In this document: positions 9,577 to 19,084 of the stretch, piece after piece | How positions within the stretch are numbered: the stretch's first letter is position 1 | Layout: every line of letters starts with the position of its first letter | Source of the DNA: Gammaproteobacteria bacterium | Lineage (GTDB): Bacteria; Pseudomonadota; Gammaproteobacteria; Steroidobacterales; Steroidobacteraceae | Direction of reading: 5' to 3' | Assembly: GCA_947452065.1 (NCBI GenBank) | Contig: CANGBB010000002.1 | Location: 186,001 to 250,000, forward strand | Length of the DNA: 64,000 nt | The notes under the pieces: generated by a model | The model's input: only the letters and a program-made list of their open reading frames with translations | Databases searched by the model: none | What the model was told of the DNA's origin: nothing | Program-made: the position numbers and the translations under genes

Positions 9577-9658
9577 CAAAATCGTCATATAGATTGATTG
9601 TCATCCGGGTCAGCCCATGGGCAAAATGCCGCTCAGGAGTTGAGAGAAGGAGATCGGC

Positions 9659-10129
9659 ATGCACAAGACCCGCAACGACATGACCCTGCGCACTCGCACC
9701 GCAATGGTCCAGTTGCTCAACGCACGCCTAGCCGATGCGCTGGATCTGGCCGCACAAGCCAAGCAGGCGCACTGGAATGTTCGCGGCGCGAATTTCATCG
9801 CGCTCCATGAACTGTTCGACAAACTACACGCAGTGGCCGGCGAGGCGGCCGATGAGCTCGCTGAGCGTGCTGTAGCGTTGGGCGGTATTGCGAGCGGCAC
9901 CCTGCAGACCGCTGCACGCAACACCACGCTCGCTCCATACCCGGAGGGCGTCAGTGAATCCCGTGCGCATCTGGAGGCATTGGCGGGCGCCTTCGCTTCT
10001 TTCGGCAAGAACATTCGCAAAGCCATCGATGTCGCCGATAAGGCCGGGGATGCGGACACCGCCGACCTCTTCACGGGTATTTCGCGTGATGCAGACAAAT
10101 ACCTGTGGATGCTGGAGGCGCATCTCTGA
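9659..10129 (+). CDS. dps: Dps family ferroxidase / DNA-protection protein
   Basis: 156 residues, the usual Dps size. The inter-subunit ferroxidase signature is present: AKQAHWNVRGANFIALHELF carries the His and, a little later, the acidic residues, followed by DELAERAVALGG. Dps dodecamers oxidise ferrous iron with hydrogen peroxide, store the iron and often bind DNA, protecting it from Fenton damage. The ATG at 9659 has AAGGAG 7 bases upstream. It sits between a metal transporter/antiporter pair and glnE; a consensus OxyR half-site lies 83 bases before the start, suggesting peroxide induction. Confidence 0.93.
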   Translation: MHKTRNDMTLRTRTAMVQLLNARLADALDLAAQAKQAHWNVRGANFIALHELFDKLHAVAGEAADELAERAVALGGIASGTLQTAARNTTLAPYPEGVSESRAHLEALAGAFASFGKNIRKAIDVADKAGDADTADLFTGISRDADKYLWMLEAHL

Positions 10130-10164
10130 GTCGCGAGACCGATACAGCCTCTGAATTGCCGGTC

Positions 10165-12960
10165 ATGACGCGGCCCCTGGAGTTGCGGACTGCTGCTCCA
10201 GGGGCTGATCTCGTCTTCGGCTGCAGCGATTTTGTCTCTGGGGTTCACGCCGCCAACCCAGGTTGGCTAGGTTCGCTGCAGAGCCAGCCTGCGGAACGAT
10301 TTGCAGACAGACTGCCGGCACCACAGCCCACGTCCGATCTGCTCGCTGAGGGTGAGGATGTATTCATGCGTCGGCTGCGCGTCTGGAGGCGCGAGGAGCT
10401 GGCGCGGATCGCCTGGCGCGATCTATGTGGTTGGGCCAGTGTCGAGGAAACGCTCCTTCAACTGAGTGACGCTGCGGATGAGGCGATCCGCAGTGCGCTG
10501 GCTTTTGCGCGCGAGAGTCTGCGGCCGCGCTTCGGTCTGCCGCGCAATGAACGCGGCGAGGAAGTGCCCTTCGTCGTGATCGGCATGGGCAAGCTCGGCG
10601 GCCATGAGCTGAACTTCTCGTCCGATATCGACCTGATATTCCTGTTCCGCGAGCATGGTGATACCGACGGGCCGCGCAGTCTGGCCAACGAGGAGTATTT
10701 CACCCGCCTCGGTCGGTTGTTGATTCGTCTGCTGGATCAGCGCACCGAAGATGGCTTCACCTATCGAGTTGACATGCGGCTCCGTCCCTTCGGGGAAAGT
10801 GGCCCGCTGGTGGCGAGCTTTGATGCGCTGGAGGATTACCTGCAGTCGCAGGGGCGAGACTGGGAGCGTTACGCTTGGGTGAAAGCCCGTGCCGTGACAG
10901 GTGCCGAAGCGTACGCAGACCTGTTCGCCAGCGTCGTGAGACCGTTTGTTTATCGGCGCTATCTCGATTTCGGTGTCTTTGAATCATTGCGTGACATGAA
11001 GGCGATGATCGAGCGCGAGGTGGAGCGCCGCGAGCTGCATGACAACGTCAAGCTCGGACCCGGCGGCATCCGCGAGATCGAGTTCGTGGTGCAGGCCATG
11101 CAGCTGATTCGCGGGGGGCAGGACCGGCGACTGCAGGGCGCATCGCTGCTGGAAATCCTGCCGCGCCTCGAAGGCAGTCGCTTGCTGCCCGCCAGTGCGG
11201 TGACCGAGTTGCGCAGTGCTTACCTGTACCTGCGCCGGCTGGAAAACAGGCTGCAGATGCTGCGCGACCAGCAGGCTCATTCATTGCCCGAGGACGAGGT
11301 ATCGCAGTTACGGATTGCGCGTGCCATGGGCCATGAGGCGTGGTCCTCGCTCCGTCAGGAGCTTGAAGTTCAGCGCGCCGTGGTTGCGCGCCATTTTGCT
11401 GCGCTCATCTTTGGGGAATCCGCTGCGACGGGAAGAGCGGGTGCGGTGGGTGCCGCCTTGTCCGGCTGGGCTGATGCCGACTCCAGTCCAGAGCGGCTGG
11501 TTGAAGTTCTGCGCGCTCAGGGCATGGCTCATGCTGATCAGATTGCACCGCTTCTGATCGACCTTGCCGGGTCAGCACTGCTGCGCCGCCTAGATGAGGT
11601 GGGTCGCCGACGACTGGTTCAGCTTGTCCCTGTACTGCTCCATGACGTGACGTTGGTGTCTGCGCCGGTGGAGACCCTGCGCCGGCTGCTGCGCGTACTT
11701 GAATCGATTGGACCACGCTCGGCCTATTTCTCGTTGCTGCTCGAAAATCCTGTGGCGCGCCGCAGGCTCGTCGAACTTGCGACACACGGAGAATTTCTCA
11801 TGCAGCAGGTGGCCACGTATCCGGTGCTGCTCGATGAACTCATCGACGCGGGCAGCCCCGACACCTTGCCTGATCGGTCGGCGTTGGTTGCTGATCTTGC
11901 TGGACGTATGGAGCAGCTCGACCCCGGTGATGAGGAGGCGGAGCTGAATCAGTTGCGCCACTTTCAGCGTATTGCACTGTTCCGCGTAGCGATGGCCGAT
12001 GTGATTGGGAAGCTGCCGCTGATGCGTGTCAGTGACCGGCTCACGGATATCGCCGAGGTCATTCTCGAGCGCGCGATGACACTGGCCTGGCAGCAGGTGA
12101 CCCGGCAGCTCGGTGTCCCCTCCTGTGGGCAGGGTGCGGCGCGGCGCCCGGTGCGCCTATGTGCGGTTGGTTACGGCAAACTCGGCGGTTTCGAGCTGGG
12201 CTACAGCTCAGACCTTGATCTGGTTTTCCTGCATGACTCCGCCGGCGAGGACCAGCAGACCGATGGCGTGAAGAGTGTGGATAACCAGATTTTTTTCGTG
12301 CGCTATGTGCAGCGTCTGGTGCATTTGCTGAGTTATCACTCGGCAGCGGGTCGGCTGTATGAAGTGGATATGCGGCTGCGTCCCAGCGGTAAGGGCGGCA
12401 TGCTGATCACTCAGCTCGACAGCTTCGGTGACTATCAGCGCCAAGAAGCCTGGACGTGGGAGCATCAGGCGCTTTTGCATGCGCGTGCCGTTGCCGGCGA
12501 TCCGCAGTTGCGCGCGCGCTTCGAGGCGCTGCGAATGGACATACTGCGTGAGGCGATTCGTCGCGACAAGCTGCGTGCCGATGTGCAGCAGATGCGCCAG
12601 CGGATGCGCAATGAACTCTCGCAGGCCGTTGCCGACGAATTCGATGTGAAGCAGGATCCCGGTGGCATCGCTGACATTGAGTTTATGGCCCAGTACTGGG
12701 CGCTGCGCTGGGCGAAGGATCATCCGCCGGTGGCTTTGTTTTCCGACACCATCCGTCAGCTGGAGTCAGTGGCCTCGGCCGACCTGCGACCGCAGGTTGA
12801 GATTGACCTACTGACGAACGCTTATCGCGCCTATCGCGCTTGTCTCCATCATCGAGCACTGGATGGCAAGGGCGCAGTCATTTCCGATAAGGAATTCCGC
12901 GCTGAGCGTGAGGCCGTTCAGGCCATTTGGCACGCCGCGATGGAATCTGGATCCACCTGA
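10165..12960 (+). CDS. glnE: Bifunctional glutamine synthetase adenylyltransferase/deadenylase
   Basis: About 931 residues (E. coli GlnE has 946). Two nucleotidyltransferase domains in tandem each show the G(M/Y)GKLGG-SSD-D motif: GKLGGHELNFSSDIDLIF in the N-terminal (deadenylylase) half and GKLGGFELGYSSDLDLVF in the C-terminal (adenylylase) half, each followed by a RVDMRLRP/EVDMRLRP motif and a GGIREIEF/GGIADIEF helix segment. It sets glutamine synthetase activity by AMP transfer in response to PII and glutamine. The frame is open back to an ATG at 10105 that would overlap dps; the ATG at 10165 fits the family N terminus (SDFV near residue 20) better. No clear ribosome binding site at either. 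Confidence 0.95.
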   Translation: MTRPLELRTAAPGADLVFGCSDFVSGVHAANPGWLGSLQSQPAERFADRLPAPQPTSDLLAEGEDVFMRRLRVWRREELARIAWRDLCGWASVEETLLQLSDAADEAIRSALAFARESLRPRFGLPRNERGEEVPFVVIGMGKLGGHELNFSSDIDLIFLFREHGDTDGPRSLANEEYFTRLGRLLIRLLDQRTEDGFTYRVDMRLRPFGESGPLVASFDALEDYLQSQGRDWERYAWVKARAVTGAEAYADLFASVVRPFVYRRYLDFGVFESLRDMKAMIEREVERRELHDNVKLGPGGIREIEFVVQAMQLIRGGQDRRLQGASLLEILPRLEGSRLLPASAVTELRSAYLYLRRLENRLQMLRDQQAHSLPEDEVSQLRIARAMGHEAWSSLRQELEVQRAVVARHFAALIFGESAATGRAGAVGAALSGWADADSSPERLVEVLRAQGMAHADQIAPLLIDLAGSALLRRLDEVGRRRLVQLVPVLLHDVTLVSAPVETLRRLLRVLESIGPRSAYFSLLLENPVARRRLVELATHGEFLMQQVATYPVLLDELIDAGSPDTLPDRSALVADLAGRMEQLDPGDEEAELNQLRHFQRIALFRVAMADVIGKLPLMRVSDRLTDIAEVILERAMTLAWQQVTRQLGVPSCGQGAARRPVRLCAVGYGKLGGFELGYSSDLDLVFLHDSAGEDQQTDGVKSVDNQIFFVRYVQRLVHLLSYHSAAGRLYEVDMRLRPSGKGGMLITQLDSFGDYQRQEAWTWEHQALLHARAVAGDPQLRARFEALRMDILREAIRRDKLRADVQQMRQRMRNELSQAVADEFDVKQDPGGIADIEFMAQYWALRWAKDHPPVALFSDTIRQLESVASADLRPQVEIDLLTNAYRAYRACLHHRALDGKGAVISDKEFRAEREAVQAIWHAAMESGST

Positions 12961-12967
12961 GGTAATC

Positions 12968-13867
12968 ATGGCCGACATCAAGCTCAAGGACCTGAAGTAT
13001 CTGGTGGCCGTGGCGGACACGCGCCACTTTGGTCGTGCGGCGGCGCGCTGTTTTGTGAGTCAGCCAACGCTGTCCACGCAGCTGAAGAAGCTCGAGCAGT
13101 ACCTTGGTTTGCAACTGGTCGAGCGTCATCCGCGCCGCGTCACACTCACTGCCGCGGGCGAGCGAATAGTCGAGCGTGCCCGGCGCATCGTTGAGGCCAG
13201 TGACGAAGTGATGGAGATTGCACGCGCCGAGCATGATCCGCTTGCGGGCCGTCTGCGCGTAGCGCTGCTGCCCACCATCGGTCCGTACCTGCTGCCGCTG
13301 GTGATACAGAAAATCCGCAAGGCGCTGCCGCGCCTCGAGCTGATGCTCTATGAATATCAGACCGCGCCGATGTTGGATGAACTGCAGGCCGGCGGCATTG
13401 ATTTGGGCATCTTGGCGCTGCCGGTACATGGCGCTGCGCTGGCGACGAGGCCTCTTTACGATGAGCCATTCGCCGTACTGGCGCCGGCGGGACACCCATT
13501 CGCGACGCGTAGCGCGCTGAAGCCGGCCGATCTGGCCGGTGAGACACTGCTGCTGCTGGAAGAGGGCCATTGCCTGCGTGATCAGGCGCTGGATGTCTGC
13601 AGTCGCGTCGATGTCAGCGAGCGCCAGGACTTCCGCGCCACCAGTATTGAGACGCTGCGGCAGATGGTGGCTGCAGGGGCGGGCATCACGCTGATGCCGG
13701 AACTGGCGAGCCGCGGTGCTTATGCGGCCGCCCGAGGGGTCGTGCTCCGCCCGTTTGCTAAGCCTCAGCCGGTGCGGAGCGTTGGCGGAGCCTGGCGCCG
13801 CAGCAGCGGACGCGGAGCGGCCATCGCCGCATTGTTGGATGTTATCGAGGCGACCATCAGTTTTTAG
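12968..13867 (+). CDS. oxyR: Peroxide-sensing LysR family regulator OxyR
   Basis: 299 residues. The N-terminal winged helix (LKYLVAVADTRHFGRAAARC, then VSQPTLSTQLKKLEQYLG) is followed by the substrate-binding-like domain. The redox centre GHCLRDQALDVC places cysteines at 202 and 211 with the same nine-residue step as Cys199 and Cys208 of E. coli OxyR, and the flanking RATSIETLRQMVAAGAGITL is also near-identical. This separates it from other LysR members. The ATG at 12968 has GAGGT 6 bases upstream; a longer open frame into glnE is not needed. The OsmC-type peroxidase gene follows after 52 bases and probably belongs to the same transcript. Confidence 0.95.
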   Translation: MADIKLKDLKYLVAVADTRHFGRAAARCFVSQPTLSTQLKKLEQYLGLQLVERHPRRVTLTAAGERIVERARRIVEASDEVMEIARAEHDPLAGRLRVALLPTIGPYLLPLVIQKIRKALPRLELMLYEYQTAPMLDELQAGGIDLGILALPVHGAALATRPLYDEPFAVLAPAGHPFATRSALKPADLAGETLLLLEEGHCLRDQALDVCSRVDVSERQDFRATSIETLRQMVAAGAGITLMPELASRGAYAAARGVVLRPFAKPQPVRSVGGAWRRSSGRGAAIAALLDVIEATISF

Positions 13868-13919
13868 TTAAAGTCCTGTGTGCCGGGCGCCGCCTGGCCA
13901 TCGAACGCAAGGAGAATGC

Positions 13920-14360
13920 ATGCACCCGTTTCCACATCGTTACGTCATTCAGGCCCGTAGTGGCAGCGAAGGCCCGGTCACGCTCAGCAGTGCTGAATCG
14001 CCGGATATCGCGTCGAACTCCCCACCTGAATTCGATGGCCCACCCGGCTACTGGTCACCCGAGACACTACTGTGTTCGGCTGTCGGCGACTGCTTCGTTC
14101 TCAGTTTCCGTGCGGTCGCACGCGCCTCGCGGCTGGCTTGGTCGAACCTCTCAGTGCAGGTGGAGGGTACGCTGGAGCGGGTGGATGGGGTCACGCGTTT
14201 CACGCGCTTTACCACCCACGCTGTATTGGAAGTGCCGGCGGGTACGGATGTCGAAAAAGCCCGCTCGCTGCTCGACAAGGCCGAACACATCTGCCTGATC
14301 TCCAACTCGCTCAATGGTGAAAGTGTTCTGAATGCCGAGGTGCGGGTGGCGAGCGCCTGA
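13920..14360 (+). CDS. OsmC/Ohr family peroxidase-like protein
   Basis: 146 residues from the ATG at 13920, which has GGAG 5 bases upstream. The OsmC family shows two redox cysteines: here Cys58 in VGDCFVLSF, at the start of the central helix, and Cys125 in HICLISNSL. The GYWSPETLLCSAVGDC segment before the first is typical (family: tPeellaaalaaC). Such proteins reduce organic hydroperoxides using thiol or lipoyl donors. Position directly after oxyR supports a role in peroxide defence, although OsmC/Ohr proteins are often under OhrR control instead. Confidence 0.85.
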   Translation: MHPFPHRYVIQARSGSEGPVTLSSAESPDIASNSPPEFDGPPGYWSPETLLCSAVGDCFVLSFRAVARASRLAWSNLSVQVEGTLERVDGVTRFTRFTTHAVLEVPAGTDVEKARSLLDKAEHICLISNSLNGESVLNAEVRVASA

Positions 14361-14392
14361 CGCTGTTAAACAGGGCCACGAAAGAAGAGGCA

Positions 14393-14671
14393 ATGACCAT
14401 GGATACCACTGATCTTCGCAGTAATCTGGCGAGCCTTCATCAGCAGCTGACGCACAATCCCGCACTCGACGCGGAATCGCGTCAGCTACTACTTACTGTC
14501 CTGCATGACATCGAGCAGCTGGTGCAGCAACCTTCTGCGGGTGCTGCGCTGGCTGCACCGGCTGAACGGCATCGCGTTACAGAACTGGTTGCGCGTTTCG
14601 ATGCCGATCATCCGACCTTGGCGGCGGGGCTGCGCCAGCTGGTGGATACGCTTGGTAAGTTGGGCATCTGA
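14393..14671 (+). CDS. DUF4404 family protein
   Basis: 92 residues, all helical by composition, with no signal peptide or membrane segment. The pattern L-x-x-LHQQL near residues 13-18 and the ending ARFDADHPTLAAGLRQLVDT followed by LGKLGI match DUF4404 proteins as I recall them. GAGG stands a few bases before the ATG at 14393; a second in-frame ATG at 14399 is possible. Function unknown. It follows oxyR and osmC by short gaps and may be read with them. Confidence 0.7.
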   Translation: MTMDTTDLRSNLASLHQQLTHNPALDAESRQLLLTVLHDIEQLVQQPSAGAALAAPAERHRVTELVARFDADHPTLAAGLRQLVDTLGKLGI

Positions 14672-14888
14672 TCTTGTTCCCGCTGCTCCGTGAGTGGTGA
14701 GCGTGCATCCAGATCCGACTTTCGAGGCGCAGTCCAATCGGCTCGAGGGCGTCATTCGCTATACGTCGCTGGCGGCCTGAAAGCGGTGCTGCAGTTAGCG
14801 CGACCTGAATAGGTACTATGCGTGCTGCGCCCCGCTTCGTCGCCGGGCATCATTGCGGTTGGATCGTCCCTGATGGAGAGTGCATTCG

Positions 14889-15716
14889 ATGCACATGAAC
14901 GCCAACGATGACGGTAATGGCTTAGACGCGCTTTTGCCCGACGCCATGGCGCGGAAGGCCGAGCAACTCGGCGTCACCAAGGCCCAGCGTGACAATCTGC
15001 GTCTGTTCATGCTGGCGGTGCTTGCGGGCGCTTTCATAGCGCTCGGCGCCATGTTTTCCACGGTGGTGGCTACCGGGGCAGGGGCACTGCCCTTCGGTGT
15101 GGCGCGACTGCTGATCGGCCTGAGCTTTTCGATCGGACTGATCCTGGTGGTGGTTGGCGGTGCGGAGCTCTTCACGGGCGATGCGTTGATGGTGATGGCC
15201 GTTGCCAGCGGTCGACTGGCCTGGCGTCGTCTACTCTCCGCGTGGGCGGTGATCTATGCGGGAAACTTTGTCGGCGCTGCCGGTACGGCCGTCCTAGTGT
15301 GGCTTTCTGGAATGGCCGAATTCAACGGGGGTGGCGTTGGTCAGACGGCGCTGGCCATTGCCGTGGGTAAGGTCGGACTCGCGCCGTTCCCGGCATTCTT
15401 TCTTGGCGTGCTGTGCAATGTGCTGGTGTGCCTGGCCGTGTGGCTGTCGTTCAGCGCTCGTTCAGTGGCCGACAAGATTCTGGCTGTGGTGCCGCCTGTG
15501 GCGGCATTCGTCGCTGCGGGTCTCGAGCATTCGGTCGCCAACATGTATTTCATCCCGCTAGGGCTCCTGCTGCAGGCGCAGCACGTCACCCATTTCATCG
15601 GTCTGGATCTGGCGGGTTTGATGCGCAATCTCATACCGGTCACTCTCGGAAATGTGTTTGGGGGTGCCGTACTGGTGGGTGTTGTCTACTGGCTGATCTA
15701 CCTGCGGCGTCCATAG
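14889..15716 (+). CDS. Formate/nitrite transporter (FNT) family channel
   Basis: 275 residues with six membrane segments. Family motifs are clear: FMLAVLAGAFIALGAMFSTV (first helix), GGAELFTGD (helix 2 loop), FFLGVLCNVLVCLAVWLSFS, AAGLEHSVANMYFIPLG and NLIPVTLGNVFGGAVLVGVV. FNT pentamers conduct formate, nitrite, hydrosulfide or acetate. Which anion is moved cannot be told; the cytoplasmic N-terminal tail is long and acidic. The ATG at 14889 has GGAG 10 bases upstream; a GTG at 14880 would add three residues. No formate-lyase or nitrite-reductase gene is near. The 217 bases before it hold only a 27-codon frame that I do not regard as a gene. Confidence 0.88.
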   Translation: MHMNANDDGNGLDALLPDAMARKAEQLGVTKAQRDNLRLFMLAVLAGAFIALGAMFSTVVATGAGALPFGVARLLIGLSFSIGLILVVVGGAELFTGDALMVMAVASGRLAWRRLLSAWAVIYAGNFVGAAGTAVLVWLSGMAEFNGGGVGQTALAIAVGKVGLAPFPAFFLGVLCNVLVCLAVWLSFSARSVADKILAVVPPVAAFVAAGLEHSVANMYFIPLGLLLQAQHVTHFIGLDLAGLMRNLIPVTLGNVFGGAVLVGVVYWLIYLRRP

Positions 15717-15835
15717 CTCGCCGTAGGCATACGTCCGGGTCCGACGAACCCGGGTGACTGCGTATTCCTGCTTATGTACAGGCCGTCGAGTGGCTTTGAA
15801 AATGCCCGCTGGGATGTTGCGTCCGGGCGAGGCTG

Positions 15836-17095
15836 ATGAATACAGGCCAGTCGAGTATTTCACTGCTGCTCTGGTTGCGCGGCCATGCCGGTCGGGTGCT
15901 GCTGTTGCTCACCGTCGGTGTGCTCGCGGTCAGCTTGGGGCCGCGCGCCCTCTATGGACCGCGGGTCACGATGGAGAGCGTTGTACAGCGGGACTTTGTG
16001 CAGACGGTGGTGGCCAGCGGCCGTGTCGAGACCCCGCATCGATCCTCGATTGGCGTGCAGATTACAGGCACTGTGCGGGCAGTCCCTGTCAGGGAAGGTC
16101 AACAGGTGGCGGCCGGCGCCACGTTGATCGAACTCGATTCCGACGAACTGCGTGCTGCGCTGGAACAGGCCAATCTCGCCGTCAATCAAGCCCAAGCCAA
16201 GCTTAGACAATTGCGTGAAGTGCAAGCGCCCGTGGCCACAGAAGCTCTGCGGCAGGCTGAAGTCAATCACACAACCGCCGCCGATACGGTCGATCGTTAT
16301 CGCAGTCTCATGTCGCGTGGATTCATTGGGCAGGCTGAGCTCGATCAGGCGGAGCGTGCTGAACGTGTTGCCGCTTCGCAGTTGACCGCCGCGCGCAGCC
16401 AACTGGCGACTCTGCAATCTCAGGGTAGTGACATGGCCGCTGCTCAGGCCGGGCTGGCGCAGGCCGTAGCCGGCGCACAGGCCGCCAAGGCGCGGCTCCG
16501 ATATGCGACGGTGCGTGCACCGGTGGCCGGCACGCTGATCTCGCGTGCTGTTGAACCGGGCGATGTGGTGACTCCGGGCAAGGTGCTGATGGAGCTTTCA
16601 CCGGCTGGTGAGACGGAGCTCGTCGTGCAGATCGACGAGAAAAACCTGCACTTGCTGAAAGTCGGCCAGACTGCGCAGGCGTCGGCCGATGCCTACCCGC
16701 AGCTGCGATTTCCAGCGCAGCTGCAATACATTAATCCCGGCGTCGATGCGCAGCGCGGCTCCGTCGAGGTCAAGCTGGGTGTGCCGCGGCCGCCGGCGTA
16801 TCTGATGCAGGACATGACGGTGTCGGTCGATATCGAAGTGGCACGCCGTGAAAAGGCGGTATTGCTGCCGGCGGATGCACTGCGCGATGCGGAAGGCGGG
16901 CGACCCTGGGTCATGCGCTTCAATGGTGGGCGCGCCCATCGGCAGCCTGTAACCGTCGGGCTGCGCAGCGGCGGCTGGTGCGAGGTGCTGGATGGTCTTA
17001 GCCCGGGCGATCGCGTGGTTCCGGTCGCGACCAGTACCAGTCAGGTGATTGAGGGCAGTCGCATCCGAGTGGCCGAAAACTCTGTCGTGCCATGA
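15836..17095 (+). CDS. HlyD/MacA-type periplasmic adaptor of an ABC exporter
   Basis: 419 residues. An N-terminal membrane anchor (about residues 15-35) is followed by the lipoyl half (VASGRVETPHRSSIGVQITG), a long alpha-helical hairpin rich in Ala, Gln and Glu (residues about 105-215), the second lipoyl half (RYATVRAPVAGTLISRAVEP) and beta-barrel domains. Such adaptors link an inner-membrane ABC transporter to an outer-membrane channel. The next gene starts inside this gene's stop (ATGA). Gene order adaptor-permease-ATPase is that of DevBCA exporters, whereas MacAB fuses permease and ATPase. No outer-membrane channel gene is adjacent. Confidence 0.88.
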   Translation: MNTGQSSISLLLWLRGHAGRVLLLLTVGVLAVSLGPRALYGPRVTMESVVQRDFVQTVVASGRVETPHRSSIGVQITGTVRAVPVREGQQVAAGATLIELDSDELRAALEQANLAVNQAQAKLRQLREVQAPVATEALRQAEVNHTTAADTVDRYRSLMSRGFIGQAELDQAERAERVAASQLTAARSQLATLQSQGSDMAAAQAGLAQAVAGAQAAKARLRYATVRAPVAGTLISRAVEPGDVVTPGKVLMELSPAGETELVVQIDEKNLHLLKVGQTAQASADAYPQLRFPAQLQYINPGVDAQRGSVEVKLGVPRPPAYLMQDMTVSVDIEVARREKAVLLPADALRDAEGGRPWVMRFNGGRAHRQPVTVGLRSGGWCEVLDGLSPGDRVVPVATSTSQVIEGSRIRVAENSVVP

Positions 17096-18366
17096 GAGCA
17101 AATTCTGGTGGCGCTGTACCGATCAGTCAGCGGCCATTGTCGCGTTGGCTGCCCTTTGAATGGATCGTCGCCACACGATTCCTCACGGAGGGTCGCATGC
17201 AGACCGGCTTCATTGCTGGCGGCATAGCCATCGGGGTTGGCGTGATCGTGTTCATGTCAGCACTACTGGTCGGCGTGCAATCCAACATCGTCAAACGTGT
17301 GCTCACCGGTCAGCCGCACATCCAATTGCTTCCGCCGAAAGAGGTGGCGCGAACGCTCCATCAGACCTCGGCTAATGCGATCAATGCTGCGATCGTGCAG
17401 CCGCCGCTGCAGCGACTGAAGGGGATCGATCAGTGGCAGAGTATCGTGCAGCAAATCCGTGCCTGGCAGGATGTGAATGTCGTGGCTCCGGGTGTCAGTG
17501 GCTCGGCACTGGCTGTGCGCGGCGAGGCCAGTCGCGCGATCACTGTAAATGGAGTCGAGCCCGCTTTTTTCTATCGCATTGTTCCAATGCCTGAAAAGAT
17601 GGTACGCGGAAGCTCTCGGCTGACAGCCACGGATATGCTGATCGGCACGGAGCTGGCCGACATGCTCGGGGTGGGCGTGGGCGACAAGCTACGTGTGACC
17701 GCTGCGAATGGTGTGGCTAATACATTGCAGATTACGGGCATCTTTGATCTGGGTAACAAGGGTGCCAATAGCCGTATCACCTATGTGGCGCTGCATACGG
17801 CACAGAGTCTTCTGGGGCTTCCGGGGGGCGTTACCAATATTGATGTCACTGTCCAAGATGTCTATGCAGCTGAAGATGTTGCGGTGCGCATTACTGCGGC
17901 CACTGGCGTCGAGGCAGACAGCTGGATTCGCACCAACGAGCAGTTCTTCACAGCGATGCATACGCAGTCGACTGTGAACGTTGCCATCCGCTTCTTTGTT
18001 GCGCTGTCAGTGGCTTTCGGAATTGCTAGTGTGTTGGTGGTCACCGTTGTGCAGAAGTCACGCGAGATCGGCATCCTGCGTGCGATGGGGATCTCGCGCA
18101 GCCAGATCCTGCGAATTTTTCTACTACAGGGAGGCCTGCTCGGGTTCCTCGGAGCCTGCCTGGGGTCGATTCTCGGAGGCGTGGCCCTGGCCATCTGGCA
18201 GCGTATGGCGCTGAACGCCGATGGCACACCAATGTTCGCCATATCTTTCGATCCTGTTCTCTACGCGGTCGCGCTGGCTTTGGCCACGGTCACCGGACTG
18301 CTCGCTGCCTATGCGCCTGCGCTGCGCGCTGCACGACTCGAGCCGGTAGTCGCGATCCGTGGCTAA
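17092..18366 (+). CDS. FtsX/MacB-type ABC exporter permease
   Basis: 424 residues with one N-terminal membrane helix ([20 protein letters not shown]), a large periplasmic MacB-core domain of about 230 residues, and three C-terminal helices ([59 protein letters not shown]). The [13 protein letters not shown] coupling helix next to helix 2 and the closing [16 protein letters not shown] are diagnostic of this permease family, which drives mechanotransmission rather than transport through the membrane. Overlaps the adaptor gene by 4 bases and the ATPase gene by 8. Confidence 0.9.
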   Translation: MRANSGGAVPISQRPLSRWLPFEWIVATRFLTEGRMQTGFIAGGIAIGVGVIVFMSALLVGVQSNIVKRVLTGQPHIQLLPPKEVARTLHQTSANAINAAIVQPPLQRLKGIDQWQSIVQQIRAWQDVNVVAPGVSGSALAVRGEASRAITVNGVEPAFFYRIVPMPEKMVRGSSRLTATDMLIGTELADMLGVGVGDKLRVTAANGVANTLQITGIFDLGNKGANSRITYVALHTAQSLLGLPGGVTNIDVTVQDVYAAEDVAVRITAATGVEADSWIRTNEQFFTAMHTQSTVNVAIRFFVALSVAFGIASVLVVTVVQKSREIGILRAMGISRSQILRIFLLQGGLLGFLGACLGSILGGVALAIWQRMALNADGTPMFAISFDPVLYAVALALATVTGLLAAYAPALRAARLEPVVAIRG

Positions 18367-19084
18367 CTCGCCCATGGTGCCCGTGGTGCAACTGCACGGT
18401 GTGTGCAAGTCATTCAACGTGGGTCGGCCCAACGAAACGGAGGTTCTGCACGGCATTGATCTGGTGCTCGAGCGCGGTGAGTTCTGTGCTGTGATGGGGC
18501 CCTCTGGATCGGGCAAAAGCACATTGCTGAATATTGTCGGTCTACTCGATCGCCCGACAAGCGGTCGGCTTACCGTGCGTGGGGACGAGACTACGCAGCT
18601 GGACGATGCGGCGCTGACCCGGCTGCGGGGCCACACCATCGGTTTCGTTTTCCAGTACCACTATCTGATCAGTGCTTTTACTGCGCTGGAGAATGTGATG
18701 ATGCCGCTGCTCAGCGACGCAGGCTTCCCAAATCAGGCCATCGAGCGCCGGGCCGCTGATCTGCTTGAGAGCGTGCAGCTGACTCCGTGGCGTGATCAGC
18801 CCGCTGCGCAGTTGTCCGGCGGGCAGCAGCAGCGCGTGGCGCTGGCACGTGCACTGGCGATGAAGCCGGCGCTTCTCCTGGCCGACGAGCCCACCGGCAA
18901 TCTCGACAGCGCCAGCGCGGACGCGGTTTTCAATCTCATCCGGGAGGTGAATCAGACTGAGGGTACCAGCGTCCTATTTGTGACCCATAACCCGTCGTTG
19001 GCGCAGCGCTGCGATCGAATCATTCGCGTCGTGGACGGGAGGATCGTCGACGGCTCATCCGCTGCGCTAGACTTGCAGCCATGA
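18359..19084 (+). CDS. ABC exporter ATP-binding protein (MacB/LolD/DevA class)
   Basis: 241 residues. Walker [11 protein letters not shown]-loop at FVFQYHYL, signature [15 protein letters not shown], Walker B LLLADEPT and H-switch FVTHN are all intact. It belongs to the subfamily that pairs with FtsX-type permeases. The GTG at 18359 overlaps the permease stop by 8 bases; an ATG at 18374 is the alternative. Its own stop overlaps the next gene's ATG by 4 bases, tying the DUF6152 protein to this exporter. Confidence 0.92.
   Translation: MANSPMVPVVQLHGVCKSFNVGRPNETEVLHGIDLVLERGEFCAVMGPSGSGKSTLLNIVGLLDRPTSGRLTVRGDETTQLDDAALTRLRGHTIGFVFQYHYLISAFTALENVMMPLLSDAGFPNQAIERRAADLLESVQLTPWRDQPAAQLSGGQQQRVALARALAMKPALLLADEPTGNLDSASADAVFNLIREVNQTEGTSVLFVTHNPSLAQRCDRIIRVVDGRIVDGSSAALDLQP

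Noticed and set aside
14697-14780. 27-codon frame between the DUF4404 and FNT genes
   Set aside because: Too short, no ribosome site, no similarity; not supportable as a gene.
15775-15857. Near-repeat of TACAGGCC(A)GTCGAGT on both sides of the adaptor gene start
   Set aside because: Only about 16 bases with an indel and one copy inside coding sequence; could be chance and suggests no known element.
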